64,000 nucleotides of DNA, taken from positions 4,838,001-4,902,000 of the forward strand of contig NZ_CP109137.1 of the NCBI RefSeq assembly GCF_035918095.1. The letters run 5' to 3'. Made by a program: the position numbers and the translations under genes. This stretch comes from Streptomyces sp. NBC_01750 (GTDB lineage Bacteria; Actinomycetota; Actinomycetes; Streptomycetales; Streptomycetaceae). The notes below the pieces were generated by a model, which saw only the letters and a program-made list of their open reading frames with translations, was not told the origin of the DNA and searched no databases. Positions 36,978 through 45,768 of this stretch are shown here, piece after piece (within the stretch, counting starts at the first letter, position 1; each line of letters opens with the position of its first letter).

Positions 36978-38172
36978 GTCACTGGCCGGGAAGGCCGCGG
37001 CGCTGGACGCCGCAGATGAACTGGCCGGTGTGCGCAAGCTGTTCGCGCTCGACGAGGCCGTGTACCTGGACGGCAACTCACTGGGCGCGCTGCCGGCCCA
37101 TGTCCCGGCGCGGGTCGCCGACGTGGTGACCCGGCAGTGGGGCGAGCTGCGGATCCGCTCGTGGGACGAGAGCGGCTGGTGGACGGCGCCGGAGCGGATC
37201 GGCGACCGGATCGCGCCGCTGGTGGGTGCGGGGCCGGGGCAGATCGTGGTCGGCGACTCCACGAGTGTCAACGTCTTCAAGGCGGTCGTGGGCGCGGTCC
37301 GGCTCGCCGAGCGCTCCGGGAACCTCTCCCGTACGGACATCGTGGTCGACGCGACGACGTTTCCGACGGACGGCTATATCGCCGAGTCGGCGGCCCGGAT
37401 GACGGGCAAGCGGCTGGTCCCGGTCGCGCCTGCGGACCTCCCCGCGGCGCTCGGCCCGAACACGGCGGTGGCGCTGGTCAACCACGTCGACTACCGCACC
37501 GGCCGCCTCCACGACCTGCCGTCGCTGACGGCGGCGATCCACGAGGTGGGCGCGCTGGCGGTCTGGGACCTCTGCCACAGCGCGGGCGCGCTGCCGGTCG
37601 GTCTGGACGCGCACGGTGTGGACCTGGCGATCGGCTGCACATACAAGTACCTGAACGGCGGCCCGGGTTCACCGGCGTATCTGTACGTCGCCGAACGCCA
37701 CCAGGCTGCCTTCGACTCCCCGCTGCCGGGGTGGAACTCGCACACGGACCCGTTCGCGATGACGCCCGCCTACGAGGCGGCACCGGGCGCGGTACGGGGC
37801 CGGGTCGGGACACCCGACATCCTGTCCATGCTGGCGCTGGAGGCGGCGCTGGAGGTGTGGGACGGCGTCTCGGTCGACTCCGTACGGGCGAAGAGTCTGG
37901 CGCTGACGGACTTCTTCCTGGAGTGCGTCGAGTCGTACGTCCCGGCGGGCCGCGTCACCTCCCTGACCCCGCTGGAGCACGCGTCGCGCGGCAGCCAGAT
38001 CGCGCTGCGGTGCGAGGAGGCGCCCGCGGTGATGGAGAAGCTGATCGCACGCGGCGTGGTCGGCGACCTGCGCCGCCCGGATGTGCTGCGGTTCGGGTTC
38101 ACACCGCTGTACGTGGGCTTCGCGGACGCCGAACGAGCGGCGTCGGTACTGGCGGAAGTAGTGGCCGCCTGA
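36970..38172 (+). CDS. kynU: kynureninase
   Basis: 400 residues from ATG 36970, inside the end of kynA. Fold-type I PLP enzyme with YLDGNSLGALP, the phosphate-binding DSTSVNVFK, LVNHVDYRTG, DLCHSAGALP and the Schiff-base Lys (about 227) in IGCTYKYLNGGPGSPAYLY. It hydrolyses kynurenine to anthranilate and alanine. With kynA and the following hydrolase it completes the route from tryptophan to anthranilate. A terminator follows. Confidence 0.95.
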   Translation: MSESLAGKAAALDAADELAGVRKLFALDEAVYLDGNSLGALPAHVPARVADVVTRQWGELRIRSWDESGWWTAPERIGDRIAPLVGAGPGQIVVGDSTSVNVFKAVVGAVRLAERSGNLSRTDIVVDATTFPTDGYIAESAARMTGKRLVPVAPADLPAALGPNTAVALVNHVDYRTGRLHDLPSLTAAIHEVGALAVWDLCHSAGALPVGLDAHGVDLAIGCTYKYLNGGPGSPAYLYVAERHQAAFDSPLPGWNSHTDPFAMTPAYEAAPGAVRGRVGTPDILSMLALEAALEVWDGVSVDSVRAKSLALTDFFLECVESYVPAGRVTSLTPLEHASRGSQIALRCEEAPAVMEKLIARGVVGDLRRPDVLRFGFTPLYVGFADAERAASVLAEVVAA

Positions 38173-38184
38173 CGCTGTGACGAT

Positions 38185-38221
38185 CTGATCAGCGGGGACT
38201 GGTACCGTCCCCGCTGGTCAG
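38185..38221 (+). terminator. hairpin terminator after kynU
   Basis: About 15 base pairs (arms CTGATCAGCGGGGAC and GTCCCCGCTGGTCAG, one G-T mismatch) with a seven-base loop, 12 bases after the stop. Confidence 0.7.
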
Positions 38222-38258
38222 GTCAATTCCGCCACACTGTCGGAAGGTTGGAGCTGCG

Positions 38259-39125
38259 ATGGACCCCGCCGCCCGTGACGCCGCCGAGAGCGACTCGCTG
38301 CTCTCGCATCCCGTCGTCGCACCGGATGCCTCCGTCGCGTACGGCGAGCACCCCGACCAGGTCGTCGACTTCTACGCGCCCCGCGGCGGGCTTGCCGGTG
38401 TGCCCCTCGTCGTGATGCTGCACGGCGGAGCCTGGCGGTCGGCCTACGACCGGCAGCACGTCACGCCCTTCGTGGACTTTCTGGCCAGGCGCGGGCTCGC
38501 CGTCGCCAATGTGGAGTACCGGCGCGGGAGCGAACTCCCGCAGCAGCGCGGGAGCGAGGCCGTCGCCGGGCGGTGGCCGGAGACCTTCGACGATGTCGCC
38601 GCCGCGATGGACGCACTGCCCGGCCTGGTGAAGGACGTCCTGCCGCAGGCCGACGCCCGGCGCACCGTCGTCACCGGGCACTCCGCCGGCGGGCAGCTGG
38701 CGCTGTGGGCGGCTGCCCGGCACCTTCTGCCGGCCGGCTCGCCGTGGCGGCTCGCCGCGCCGCCCGCGCTGCGCGGCGTGGTCGCGCTCGCGCCGGTCGC
38801 GGACTTCACGCAGGCCGTCGCGCTCGATGTGTGCGGCGGGGCCGTGAAGCAATTCCTCGGCGGCGATGCGCAGTTCGACGCCCGCAGGGCGCACGCGGAT
38901 CCGGCCGTACTCCTGCCCACCGGCATCGCCACCACCGTCGTACAGGGCCGTACCGACATCGTCGTGCCGTACGCCGTCCCGGAGGCGTATGTCGACGCCG
39001 CCGCGAAGGCCGGTGAGACCGTCGGGCTGACGCTCCTCGAGGACGTCGGACACTTCCCGCTGATCGACCCGGCCGCGGACGCGTGTGCCGTCGTCGCGGA
39101 GGAGATCGCCCAGCTGGCCTGGTAG
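38259..39125 (+). CDS. alpha/beta hydrolase, probable kynurenine formamidase
   Basis: 288 residues. It is an esterase/lipase-type fold with oxyanion motif HGGAW (about residue 54), nucleophile in GHSAGG (Ser near 142), an acid near GRTDIVV and a terminal His in VGHFPL. Arylformamidases of the HGGxW type have this layout. Placement right after kynA-kynU strongly suggests it hydrolyses N-formylkynurenine, the missing middle step. It lies beyond the kynU terminator, so it probably has its own promoter or is read through. Confidence 0.78.
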   Translation: MDPAARDAAESDSLLSHPVVAPDASVAYGEHPDQVVDFYAPRGGLAGVPLVVMLHGGAWRSAYDRQHVTPFVDFLARRGLAVANVEYRRGSELPQQRGSEAVAGRWPETFDDVAAAMDALPGLVKDVLPQADARRTVVTGHSAGGQLALWAAARHLLPAGSPWRLAAPPALRGVVALAPVADFTQAVALDVCGGAVKQFLGGDAQFDARRAHADPAVLLPTGIATTVVQGRTDIVVPYAVPEAYVDAAAKAGETVGLTLLEDVGHFPLIDPAADACAVVAEEIAQLAW

Positions 39126-39216
39126 TCGCAGGGCCCCGCTCATACCCGTAGTACTTCGGAGCTACGCCGCGGATGCGCTCCCGGGCGGGACGCCGACCAC
39201 GCGCCGTGATTCATAA

Positions 39217-39257
39217 CTTCAGTTCCGAGAGGGAGCGCTCAGCTCTCGGAACTGAAG
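39217..39257 (+). promoter_or_regulatory. 15-base inverted repeat overlapping the ribosome site
   Basis: Perfect arms CTTCAGTTCCGAGAG and CTCTCGGAACTGAAG flank an 11-base loop containing AGCGCT. The right arm runs into AAGGAA, the likely ribosome site of the next gene. In RNA this hairpin could limit translation; as DNA it could be an operator. Confidence 0.6.
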
Positions 39258-39264
39258 GAAAGCC

Positions 39265-40212
39265 ATGGCGTCCCGCCTGCGTCGTACCTTGCTCGCCGCC
39301 CTTGTCACGGCCGCGGTGACCCTGCCGGTGTCGGCGGCGGCGCGGCCTGCCGCCGTCCCCGCGCCGGCACCGGCCACCATCGCGCCGCTCACCGCCGCCG
39401 GACTCCCGCTCCTCGGCGACAGGTTCGCGGCCGGCCGCGCCGACATCCGCGCGGCCGCAGAGACGGCCGCCGGCCATGGCGATCAGGGACGGGCCGCCCG
39501 GCTGCGCGTCATGGCGGACCCGGCGCGGCACTTCCTCTCCTTCGACGGCCGGGACGGCGGCCGCACCGCCGAGGTCTTCGGCGATCTGGCGCGGGCCGAG
39601 CGGATCGCCGTGCTGGTGCCGGGCTCGGACACCAACCTCGATACGTACGAACGCTTCCGGGCCGGCGCCGTCGCCCTTCACGACGAGCTCGGCGACCGCG
39701 CCGCGGTCGTCGCCTGGCTCGGCTACGCGACACCGGGAACCATAAGCCCCGAGGTCCTGACCGAAGGGAGGGCGGACGACGCCGCCGCACAACTGCAAGA
39801 ATTTGTAAGGGAGTTGAAGGGGGCCAAGCCCGGCTCTCGCGTGTCGCTGCTCTGCCATTCGTACGGTTCCGTCGTCTGCGGACGCGCCGCCCCCTCCCTC
39901 GACGTCGCCGACATCGCCCTCTACGGCAGCCCCGGCGCCGGTGCCGACAACGTCGCCGACCTCCACACCCCCGCCACGGTCTGGGCCGGACGCGGCTCCG
40001 ACGACTGGATCGCCGACGTCCCGCACGTCCGGCTCGACATCCTCGGCACCACCGTCGGCCTCGGCGCCGACCCCGTGTCTGACGGCTTCGGCGCCCGCAC
40101 CTTCGCCGCCGGTGACGGCGGGCACAGCGACTACCTGAAGCCCGGCTCCGTATCCCTGAAGAACCTCGCCCGGATCGCCCTCGGCCGCGCGAAGGAGGTC
40201 ACCCATGTCTGA
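39265..40212 (+). CDS. secreted alpha/beta hydrolase, DUF1023-like
   Basis: 315 residues with a signal peptide (residues 1-27, RLRRTLLAALVTAAVTLPVSA). The fold core shows ERIAVLVPGSDTNLDTY, VVAWLGYATPG and the nucleophile elbow CHSYGSVVCG (Ser about 198), with DADNVADLHT-like and GGHSDYL near the end giving acid and His candidates. DUF1023 proteins are uncharacterised actinobacterial serine hydrolases. Its stop overlaps the acyltransferase start by eight bases, so the two genes form a coupled pair, perhaps both acting on a surface or secreted ester. Confidence 0.82.
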   Translation: MASRLRRTLLAALVTAAVTLPVSAAARPAAVPAPAPATIAPLTAAGLPLLGDRFAAGRADIRAAAETAAGHGDQGRAARLRVMADPARHFLSFDGRDGGRTAEVFGDLARAERIAVLVPGSDTNLDTYERFRAGAVALHDELGDRAAVVAWLGYATPGTISPEVLTEGRADDAAAQLQEFVRELKGAKPGSRVSLLCHSYGSVVCGRAAPSLDVADIALYGSPGAGADNVADLHTPATVWAGRGSDDWIADVPHVRLDILGTTVGLGADPVSDGFGARTFAAGDGGHSDYLKPGSVSLKNLARIALGRAKEVTHV

Positions 40213-41461
40213 GGTGCCCGTGCGTGAAGTGCCTGTGAGCGGGGCGTCCATACGTGAGGTGCTGCCCGTGCATGGGGCGTCCGCGAGTGGGGCGCCCCTG
40301 CGCGACCTGGCACGCCGTATCGACGCGGCCACCCCGCCCGACCGCGATCGCGCCGTCGACGCCCTGCGCGCCCTCGCCATCCTCGGCGTGGTGCTCGGGC
40401 ACTGGCTCGTCACCGCCCTCGTCATCGACGGGGGCGCGCTGCGCGGCGCGAGTCCGCTGCAGCATCTGCCCCGGCTCGCCCCGATCTCCTGGCTCTTCCA
40501 GACCCTCGCCGTGTTCTTCCTGGTCGGCGGGCAGGTGGGTACGTCGAGCCACGCCGCTGCCCGCGCCCACGGAACGACCTACGGTAAGTGGCTCGGTGCC
40601 CGGCTGTCCCGTCTCTTCCGGCCGGTCGCCGCCGTACTGACGCTGTGGACCGTGGCGGCCGTGTGCATGCTTGCCTCCGGTACCGGCCTGGACACCGTGA
40701 CCACCCTTCTCGACCTGGTCCTCTCACCTCTCTGGTTCCTGCTCGTGTTCGCCGCGCTGACCGCCGCGACGCCGCTCGTCGCCCGGCTGCATCCGCTGTG
40801 GCCGCTCGCCGTCGTCCTCCACATCGACCTGTTCCGCTTCGGCCTCGGCGGGCCTGCCTGGCTGGGCTGGACGAATGTGGCCGCGGGCTGGCTGGTCCCG
40901 TACTGCCTGGGCGCGGCGTGGGCACGCGGCGAGTTCCGGTCCCGTACCAGCGGCTGGGTGCTGCTCACCATCGGCATCGCCGCCACCGCCGGGCTCGTCC
41001 TGTTCGCCGGCTACCCCGCGGCCATGGTCGGCGTGCCCGGTGCCCCCGTCTCCAACCTCAATCCGCCGACCCTCGCCGCCGTCGCCTTCGGCCTCGCCCA
41101 GTGCGGGGCGGCCCTGTTGCTGCTCGGCCCGCTGCGCCGGGTGCTTCAAAGGCCCATGGCCTGGGCGGCCGTGGCGCTGGTCAACCTCTCCGCGATGACG
41201 GTCTTCCTCTGGCACCAGACCGCGCTCATGGCGGTCACCGCGACCGGCCTGCTCGCGGGAACGGCGCTGCCCGGACTGCACACGGTGCCCGACGGCTCCG
41301 GCTGGGTGCTCGCCCGGATCGCCTGGCTGCCGGTGTTCGCGGCGGCGCTGCTGGTGTGCTGGGGAGCGTTCCGTACCTACGAACAGCGGCGGCCCCGGAA
41401 AGGCAGCCGGGTCGTACGGGCCCACGAGCCCGCCCGGGAACGGGAGATGGGCCGTGTTTAG
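40205..41461 (+). CDS. membrane acyltransferase (acyltransferase 3 family)
   Basis: 418 residues. It opens with a 40-residue leader of short repeats (REVPVREVPVSGASIREV), then RAVDALRALAILGVVLGHW with the catalytic-type His, and about 10 transmembrane helices. GGQVG and SRLFRPVAAVL are family landmarks. Such proteins transfer acetyl or other acyl groups to sugars or lipids across the membrane. Its translation is coupled to the secreted hydrolase before it and overlaps the sensor kinase after it by eight bases. Confidence 0.83.
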   Translation: MSEVPVREVPVSGASIREVLPVHGASASGAPLRDLARRIDAATPPDRDRAVDALRALAILGVVLGHWLVTALVIDGGALRGASPLQHLPRLAPISWLFQTLAVFFLVGGQVGTSSHAAARAHGTTYGKWLGARLSRLFRPVAAVLTLWTVAAVCMLASGTGLDTVTTLLDLVLSPLWFLLVFAALTAATPLVARLHPLWPLAVVLHIDLFRFGLGGPAWLGWTNVAAGWLVPYCLGAAWARGEFRSRTSGWVLLTIGIAATAGLVLFAGYPAAMVGVPGAPVSNLNPPTLAAVAFGLAQCGAALLLLGPLRRVLQRPMAWAAVALVNLSAMTVFLWHQTALMAVTATGLLAGTALPGLHTVPDGSGWVLARIAWLPVFAAALLVCWGAFRTYEQRRPRKGSRVVRAHEPAREREMGRV

Positions 41462-42767
41462 GGTTGACGCCGTGGACAACGACGACAAGGCGCGCCTGGC
41501 CCCGGCGGCCAGGACGGCCCTGCGGTCGTTTCCGCGCACCCTCCGTGAGGACCTGTGCACCCTCGCCGCCGACCCGCTGCCGCGCATCACCAAGGTGCGA
41601 TGGCTGGCCTGGTTGCCGCATGTCATTGTGGTGTGGCTGTCGATTCCTCTCTTCCTGGCCAACAGCGATGAGCTGGAAAACCGCTCCGGCCTCGGCGCGC
41701 AATACGGGTTGCTGCTCGCGGCGTTCCAGTCGGGCGCGCTCATCCTCGCGATGTTCCGTCCGGTGCCCGCCTGGTGGCTGTCCCTGGTCCCCACTCTCGT
41801 TGTCGCGGTCGGCGAGCCAAGGCCGGACGATCCGTGGCCGTGGCCCGTGACCGGGGTCCTCGCGCACGCCGGCGTACTGCTCCTGCTGTCGCTGCGGGTA
41901 CGCCCCCGGGTTGCGGTCGAGGCGCTGCTGCTCAGCTGTCTGGCGGGCCTGGTCCTCGAGGGGATCGGCGACCGCCCCCACGACACGACGGCCCCGGTTG
42001 CGGCGCTCGTTTTCACCGTCGTCGTGATCGTGGGCGGATCGCTGCGCGGCCGCCGCGAGGCCCGCACCAGGCTGGTCGAGCAGGAGGTGCTGACCGCGGA
42101 GGAACGGGCCAGGCGCACGCTGCTGGAGGAGCGGAGCCGTATCGCACGTGAGCTGCACGACGTGGTCGCCCACCATATGTCGGTGATCTCCATCCAGGCG
42201 CAGGTCGCGCCGCACCTGGTCGAGGATCCGTCCGATGAGCTGAAGGAAAACCTCGCGGGCATCCGCGAGAACGCCGTCGACGCGCTGACCGAACTGCGCC
42301 GGGTGCTCGGCGTACTGCGGTCCGAGAACCCCGAGCCGAACGACGAGTCCCAGACCCCGCAGCCCACGCTGGCACGGCTCGGCGCCCTCGTCGACAACGT
42401 CCGCAGCGCGGGCCTGACCGTCACCACCGAGGTCGACAACGGTACGCGCCCGCTGTCGCCCGGCATCGAACTGTCGGCATTCCGCATAGTCCAGGAAGCG
42501 CTCAGCAATGCGATGCGGCATGCGCCGGGCTCGATGGTGCGGGTGCGGATCGCGTACGACCCGGCCGGGCTGACGGTCCGGGTCACCAACACCGCGCCGG
42601 CCGGGCCGGTCCCGGCCTCCCCGGGCGCCGGCCACGGTCTGCTCGGCATGCGCGAGCGCGCCGCGATGCTGGGCGGCGAAGTGACGACCGGCCCTACGGC
42701 CGACGGTGGGTACGAAGTGACCGCCACGCTCCCGCTGAACGGGACCCCTATGAAGGACAACGCATGA
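41454..42767 (+). CDS. sensor histidine kinase, NarL-type (HisKA_3), copy 1
   Basis: 437 residues from GTG 41454 (GGAGA site); GTG 41472 is an alternative. There are about five transmembrane helices in residues 45-190, a coiled linker, then HisKA_3 with the phospho-acceptor in RIARELHDVVAHHMSV and an HATPase domain with SNAMRHAPGS and GAGHGLLGMRERAAMLGG. The extracytoplasmic part is minimal, so it probably senses a membrane or cytoplasmic cue. Four bases overlap the response regulator. It is paralogous to the kinase at 43652. Confidence 0.88.
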   Translation: MFRVDAVDNDDKARLAPAARTALRSFPRTLREDLCTLAADPLPRITKVRWLAWLPHVIVVWLSIPLFLANSDELENRSGLGAQYGLLLAAFQSGALILAMFRPVPAWWLSLVPTLVVAVGEPRPDDPWPWPVTGVLAHAGVLLLLSLRVRPRVAVEALLLSCLAGLVLEGIGDRPHDTTAPVAALVFTVVVIVGGSLRGRREARTRLVEQEVLTAEERARRTLLEERSRIARELHDVVAHHMSVISIQAQVAPHLVEDPSDELKENLAGIRENAVDALTELRRVLGVLRSENPEPNDESQTPQPTLARLGALVDNVRSAGLTVTTEVDNGTRPLSPGIELSAFRIVQEALSNAMRHAPGSMVRVRIAYDPAGLTVRVTNTAPAGPVPASPGAGHGLLGMRERAAMLGGEVTTGPTADGGYEVTATLPLNGTPMKDNA

Positions 42768-43432
42768 CGATCCGCGTGATGATCGCCGACGACCAGGCGA
42801 TGGTCCGGCAGGGCTTTACGGTGCTGCTCAACGCCGAGCCCGGTATCGAGGTGGTCGGCCAGGCCGTGGACGGCCTCGACGCCGTCGCCAAGGTCGCCGA
42901 ACTCGGCCCCGATGTCGTGCTGATGGACATACGCATGCCCGAACTCGGCGGCATCGAAGCCACCCGCCGGATCACTCAGGTCCCGGACGCCACCGTCAAG
43001 GTCCTTGTGCTGACCACCTTCGACCTCGACGAGTACGTCTACGAGGCGCTGCGCGCGGGTGCGTCCGGCTTTCTGCTGAAGGACGCATCGGCCGCTCAAC
43101 TGGCCGAAGCGGTACGGGTGGTGGCCGCGGGCGACGCGCTGCTCTCACCGAACATCACCAAGCGGCTGATCCTTGAGTTCTCCCGGACGCTGGGCGCACC
43201 GCGGGCCCCGCTCAAGGAGCGCGTCGGTGATCTCACGGAGCGCGAGACCGAGGTGCTCACGCTGATCGCCCAGGGCCTGTCGAACGCGGAGATCGCCGTG
43301 CGGCTGGTGGTGGCGGAGCAGACGACGAAGACGCATGTGAGCCGGATCCTGGTGAAGCTGGGGCTGCGGGACCGTACGCAGGCGGCGGTCTTCGCGTACG
43401 AGACGGGTCTCATACGCCCCACCGGCTACTGA
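42764..43432 (+). CDS. response regulator, NarL/LuxR family, copy 1
   Basis: 222 residues. The receiver domain has MIADDQAMVRQG and phospho-acceptor Asp in DVVLMDIRMPE (about residue 54), then a LuxR HTH with LTERETEVLTLIAQGLSNAEIA and THVSRILVKLGLRDR. The cognate kinase is the overlapping gene upstream. It is strongly similar over its full length to the regulator at 44965. Confidence 0.93.
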   Translation: MTIRVMIADDQAMVRQGFTVLLNAEPGIEVVGQAVDGLDAVAKVAELGPDVVLMDIRMPELGGIEATRRITQVPDATVKVLVLTTFDLDEYVYEALRAGASGFLLKDASAAQLAEAVRVVAAGDALLSPNITKRLILEFSRTLGAPRAPLKERVGDLTERETEVLTLIAQGLSNAEIAVRLVVAEQTTKTHVSRILVKLGLRDRTQAAVFAYETGLIRPTGY

Positions 43433-43651
43433 GGTCTTGAGGGCGGCCCGTTGAGCATCCGGCCGTACCGCCGTCGACACCGTGGAGAGGGCCGGGGCGC
43501 CGGCGCGGAGCTTCGCCGAGCGGACGGCCGATCACGCGGACACCTTCCGTTCCTCGTCACACGCGGTGAGCAGGTAGTACTCAGGACGGACGCGGCAGAA
43601 TCCGTAGCGATGCTGACGACCGCGTCCGTCCTTCCGCTTACCGTTCTGTAC

Positions 43652-44968
43652 GTGACCGAGAAGACCCGCAGCCCCGAGTACCGCCTGGCCTTGGGCGCGC
43701 TGAGCGGCCTCCGCCAGGACCTGTTCCATGACGCCCTCGCCTACCGCCCGTTGTACCCGATGCGGACGGACGGGCCGCTCACCCGCCGTCTCCCCGGCCG
43801 GATACGCGACGGCGCCGCCTGGATACCGCACGCCGCCGTGGTCGTCCTGGCGATGTTCGTGCTGTCCATGGCGTACTTCTCCGGTGACAGCGGGGGGGCC
43901 GGGGCGGAGTTTGTACTGACAGGATTCATCCCGGCGGCCGCAGTGCTGATGACCCTGGTCAGGCCGGTCGGCGCATGGTGGCTCTCGCTGCTCAGCACCC
44001 CCGTGGTCGCCGTCCTCGCCGGCTACTGGGACGGCTGGCCGTGGACGCCCAGCGGCTTCCTCTCGCATCTGACGGTGCTGACGGTGGTCGCGATGCGGAC
44101 CCGTCCGCGTGCCGCAGGCTGGATGTGGGCGCTGACGGCGGCATACGGCTTCTTCGCCGAGGTCGGTCTCAGCGGTCGGTACGGCGGCTCCGACACTCCT
44201 CAGATGCTCTTCGTCGCCGCCCTCGCGCTGCTGGTGGTGACCGTGCTGCACGTCCGCCGCGAGGCGAGGCAGGAGGTCGCGGCGCAGCAGACCGTGACAG
44301 CCGTCGAGCGCGACAAGCGCACGCTGCTGGAGGAGCGCACCACCATTGCCCGCGAACTGCACGATGTCGTCGCCCACCACATGTCGGTGGTCGCGATCCA
44401 GGCGGAGGCCGCGCCGTACCGCGTGGAGAATCCGCCGCCCGAGCTGGAGAAGGCCTTCGCCACCATCCGCGAGAACGCGGTGGCCGCGCTGACCGAACTG
44501 CGCCGGGTCCTCGGTGTCGTACGGGCGGAGGACTACCAGGCCCCCGACGCGCCGCAGCCGGTGCTCGCCGATATCGAGAACCTGCTCTCCAACGTCCGCG
44601 AGGCGGGTCTGGACGTGGAGAAGACGGTCACGGGCGCGGTCCGCGCTCTGCCGCAGGGCGTCGAGCTGTCGGCGTACAGGATCGTCCAGGAGGCGCTCAG
44701 CAACGCGCTGCGCCACGCGCCGGGTTCGACGGCGAAGGTCGAGATCTCCTACGTCCTCGGCGGCCTCGGTCTGCGGATTGCCAACACCGCCGCACGGAGC
44801 CTGGTCAAGCCCTCGCCGGGCGCCGGCCACGGCATCACGGGCATGCGGGAACGTGTGACGATGCTGGGCGGCGAGATGACCGCGGAGTCCACGGAGGAGG
44901 GCGGCTACGAGGTGATCGCCTTCATTCCCGTCACCGCGACCGAGACCGCCTCCGAGGAGACCTCATGA
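43652..44968 (+). CDS. sensor histidine kinase, NarL-type (HisKA_3), copy 2
   Basis: 438 residues from GTG 43652, chosen because length and start then match copy 1; an in-frame ATG at 43610 and a longer frame from 43451 are possible. Membrane helices occupy about residues 50-180. HisKA_3 has TIARELHDVVAHHMSVVAIQ; the ATPase domain has SNALRHAPGS and GAGHGITGMRERVTMLGG. It overlaps its regulator by four bases. Between copy 1 and copy 2 is a 219-base gap with no other gene, and copy 2 may have its own promoter there. Confidence 0.86.
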   Translation: MTEKTRSPEYRLALGALSGLRQDLFHDALAYRPLYPMRTDGPLTRRLPGRIRDGAAWIPHAAVVVLAMFVLSMAYFSGDSGGAGAEFVLTGFIPAAAVLMTLVRPVGAWWLSLLSTPVVAVLAGYWDGWPWTPSGFLSHLTVLTVVAMRTRPRAAGWMWALTAAYGFFAEVGLSGRYGGSDTPQMLFVAALALLVVTVLHVRREARQEVAAQQTVTAVERDKRTLLEERTTIARELHDVVAHHMSVVAIQAEAAPYRVENPPPELEKAFATIRENAVAALTELRRVLGVVRAEDYQAPDAPQPVLADIENLLSNVREAGLDVEKTVTGAVRALPQGVELSAYRIVQEALSNALRHAPGSTAKVEISYVLGGLGLRIANTAARSLVKPSPGAGHGITGMRERVTMLGGEMTAESTEEGGYEVIAFIPVTATETASEETS

Positions 44969-45624
44969 CGATCCGCGTCCTTATCGTCGACGACCAGATG
45001 ATGGTCCGGGAGGGTTTCTCGGTCCTGCTGAACGCGATGCCCGACATCGAGGTGATCGGCGAGGCCGTGAACGGCCGCGAGGCGGTCACCAAGGTCGCCG
45101 AGCTCGCGCCCGATGTCGTGCTGATGGACATCCGTATGCCGGAGCTGAACGGTATCGAGGCGACCCGCGAGATCGTCGCGGCGCACAGCGAGTCCAAGGT
45201 CCTGGTGCTGACGACCTTCGACCTCGACGAGTACGTGTACCAGGCGCTGCGCGCGGGAGCCTCCGGCTTCCTGCTGAAGGACGCCTCCGCCCGCCAACTG
45301 GCAGACGGGGTAAGGGTGGTGGCGGCGGGCGAGGCGCTGCTGGCCCCGACAGTGACGCGCCGCCTGATCACGGAGTTCTCGAAGCTCTCGCAGAACCCGC
45401 GGCCGCCGGCGCTGGCGCAGGTCGGCGATCTGACGGAGCGCGAGACGGAGGTGCTGGTGCTGATCGCGCAGGGTCTGTCGAACGCGGAGATCGCCTCGCA
45501 TCTGGTGGTGGCGGAGTCCACGATCAAGACGCATGTGAGCCGGGTGCTGGTGAAGCTGGGGCTGCGGGACCGCACGCAGGCGGCGGTGTTCGCGTACGAG
45601 GCGCGACTGGTGACCCCGAGCTGA
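44965..45624 (+). CDS. response regulator, NarL/LuxR family, copy 2
   Basis: 219 residues from ATG 44965 (ATGA overlap). The receiver has LIVDDQMMVREGFSVLL and DVVLMDIRMPELNGIEATR with Asp near 54; the LuxR HTH has LTERETEVLVLIAQGLSNAEIASH. It shares whole blocks with copy 1, such as VLTTFDLDEYVYxALRAGASGFLLKDAS. The stop codon merges with an intergenic repeat element. Confidence 0.93.
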   Translation: MTIRVLIVDDQMMVREGFSVLLNAMPDIEVIGEAVNGREAVTKVAELAPDVVLMDIRMPELNGIEATREIVAAHSESKVLVLTTFDLDEYVYQALRAGASGFLLKDASARQLADGVRVVAAGEALLAPTVTRRLITEFSKLSQNPRPPALAQVGDLTERETEVLVLIAQGLSNAEIASHLVVAESTIKTHVSRVLVKLGLRDRTQAAVFAYEARLVTPS

Positions 45625-45670
45625 TCAAGCCCCTCCGGCGTTTGAGGAGCGGGGCTTGGGGCGGAGCCCC
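45623..45670. repeat. intergenic palindromic repeat (long form)
   Basis: GATCAAGCCCCTCCGGCG, then TTTGAGGAGCGGGGCTTGGG and a GGGGCT/AGCCCC hairpin. I recall this motif as frequent between Streptomyces genes. A shortened relative is at 50161. It probably ends transcription of the regulator. Confidence 0.65.
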
Positions 45671-45768
45671 GACAAGGGCCTCGTGGGGGTCCCCCGGACT
45701 GGGGGAGATTGAGGCGCGGTGTCCGGGGTGGAGCCCCGGGCACGGGAGGCGACCGGTAGCGTCGGTCC

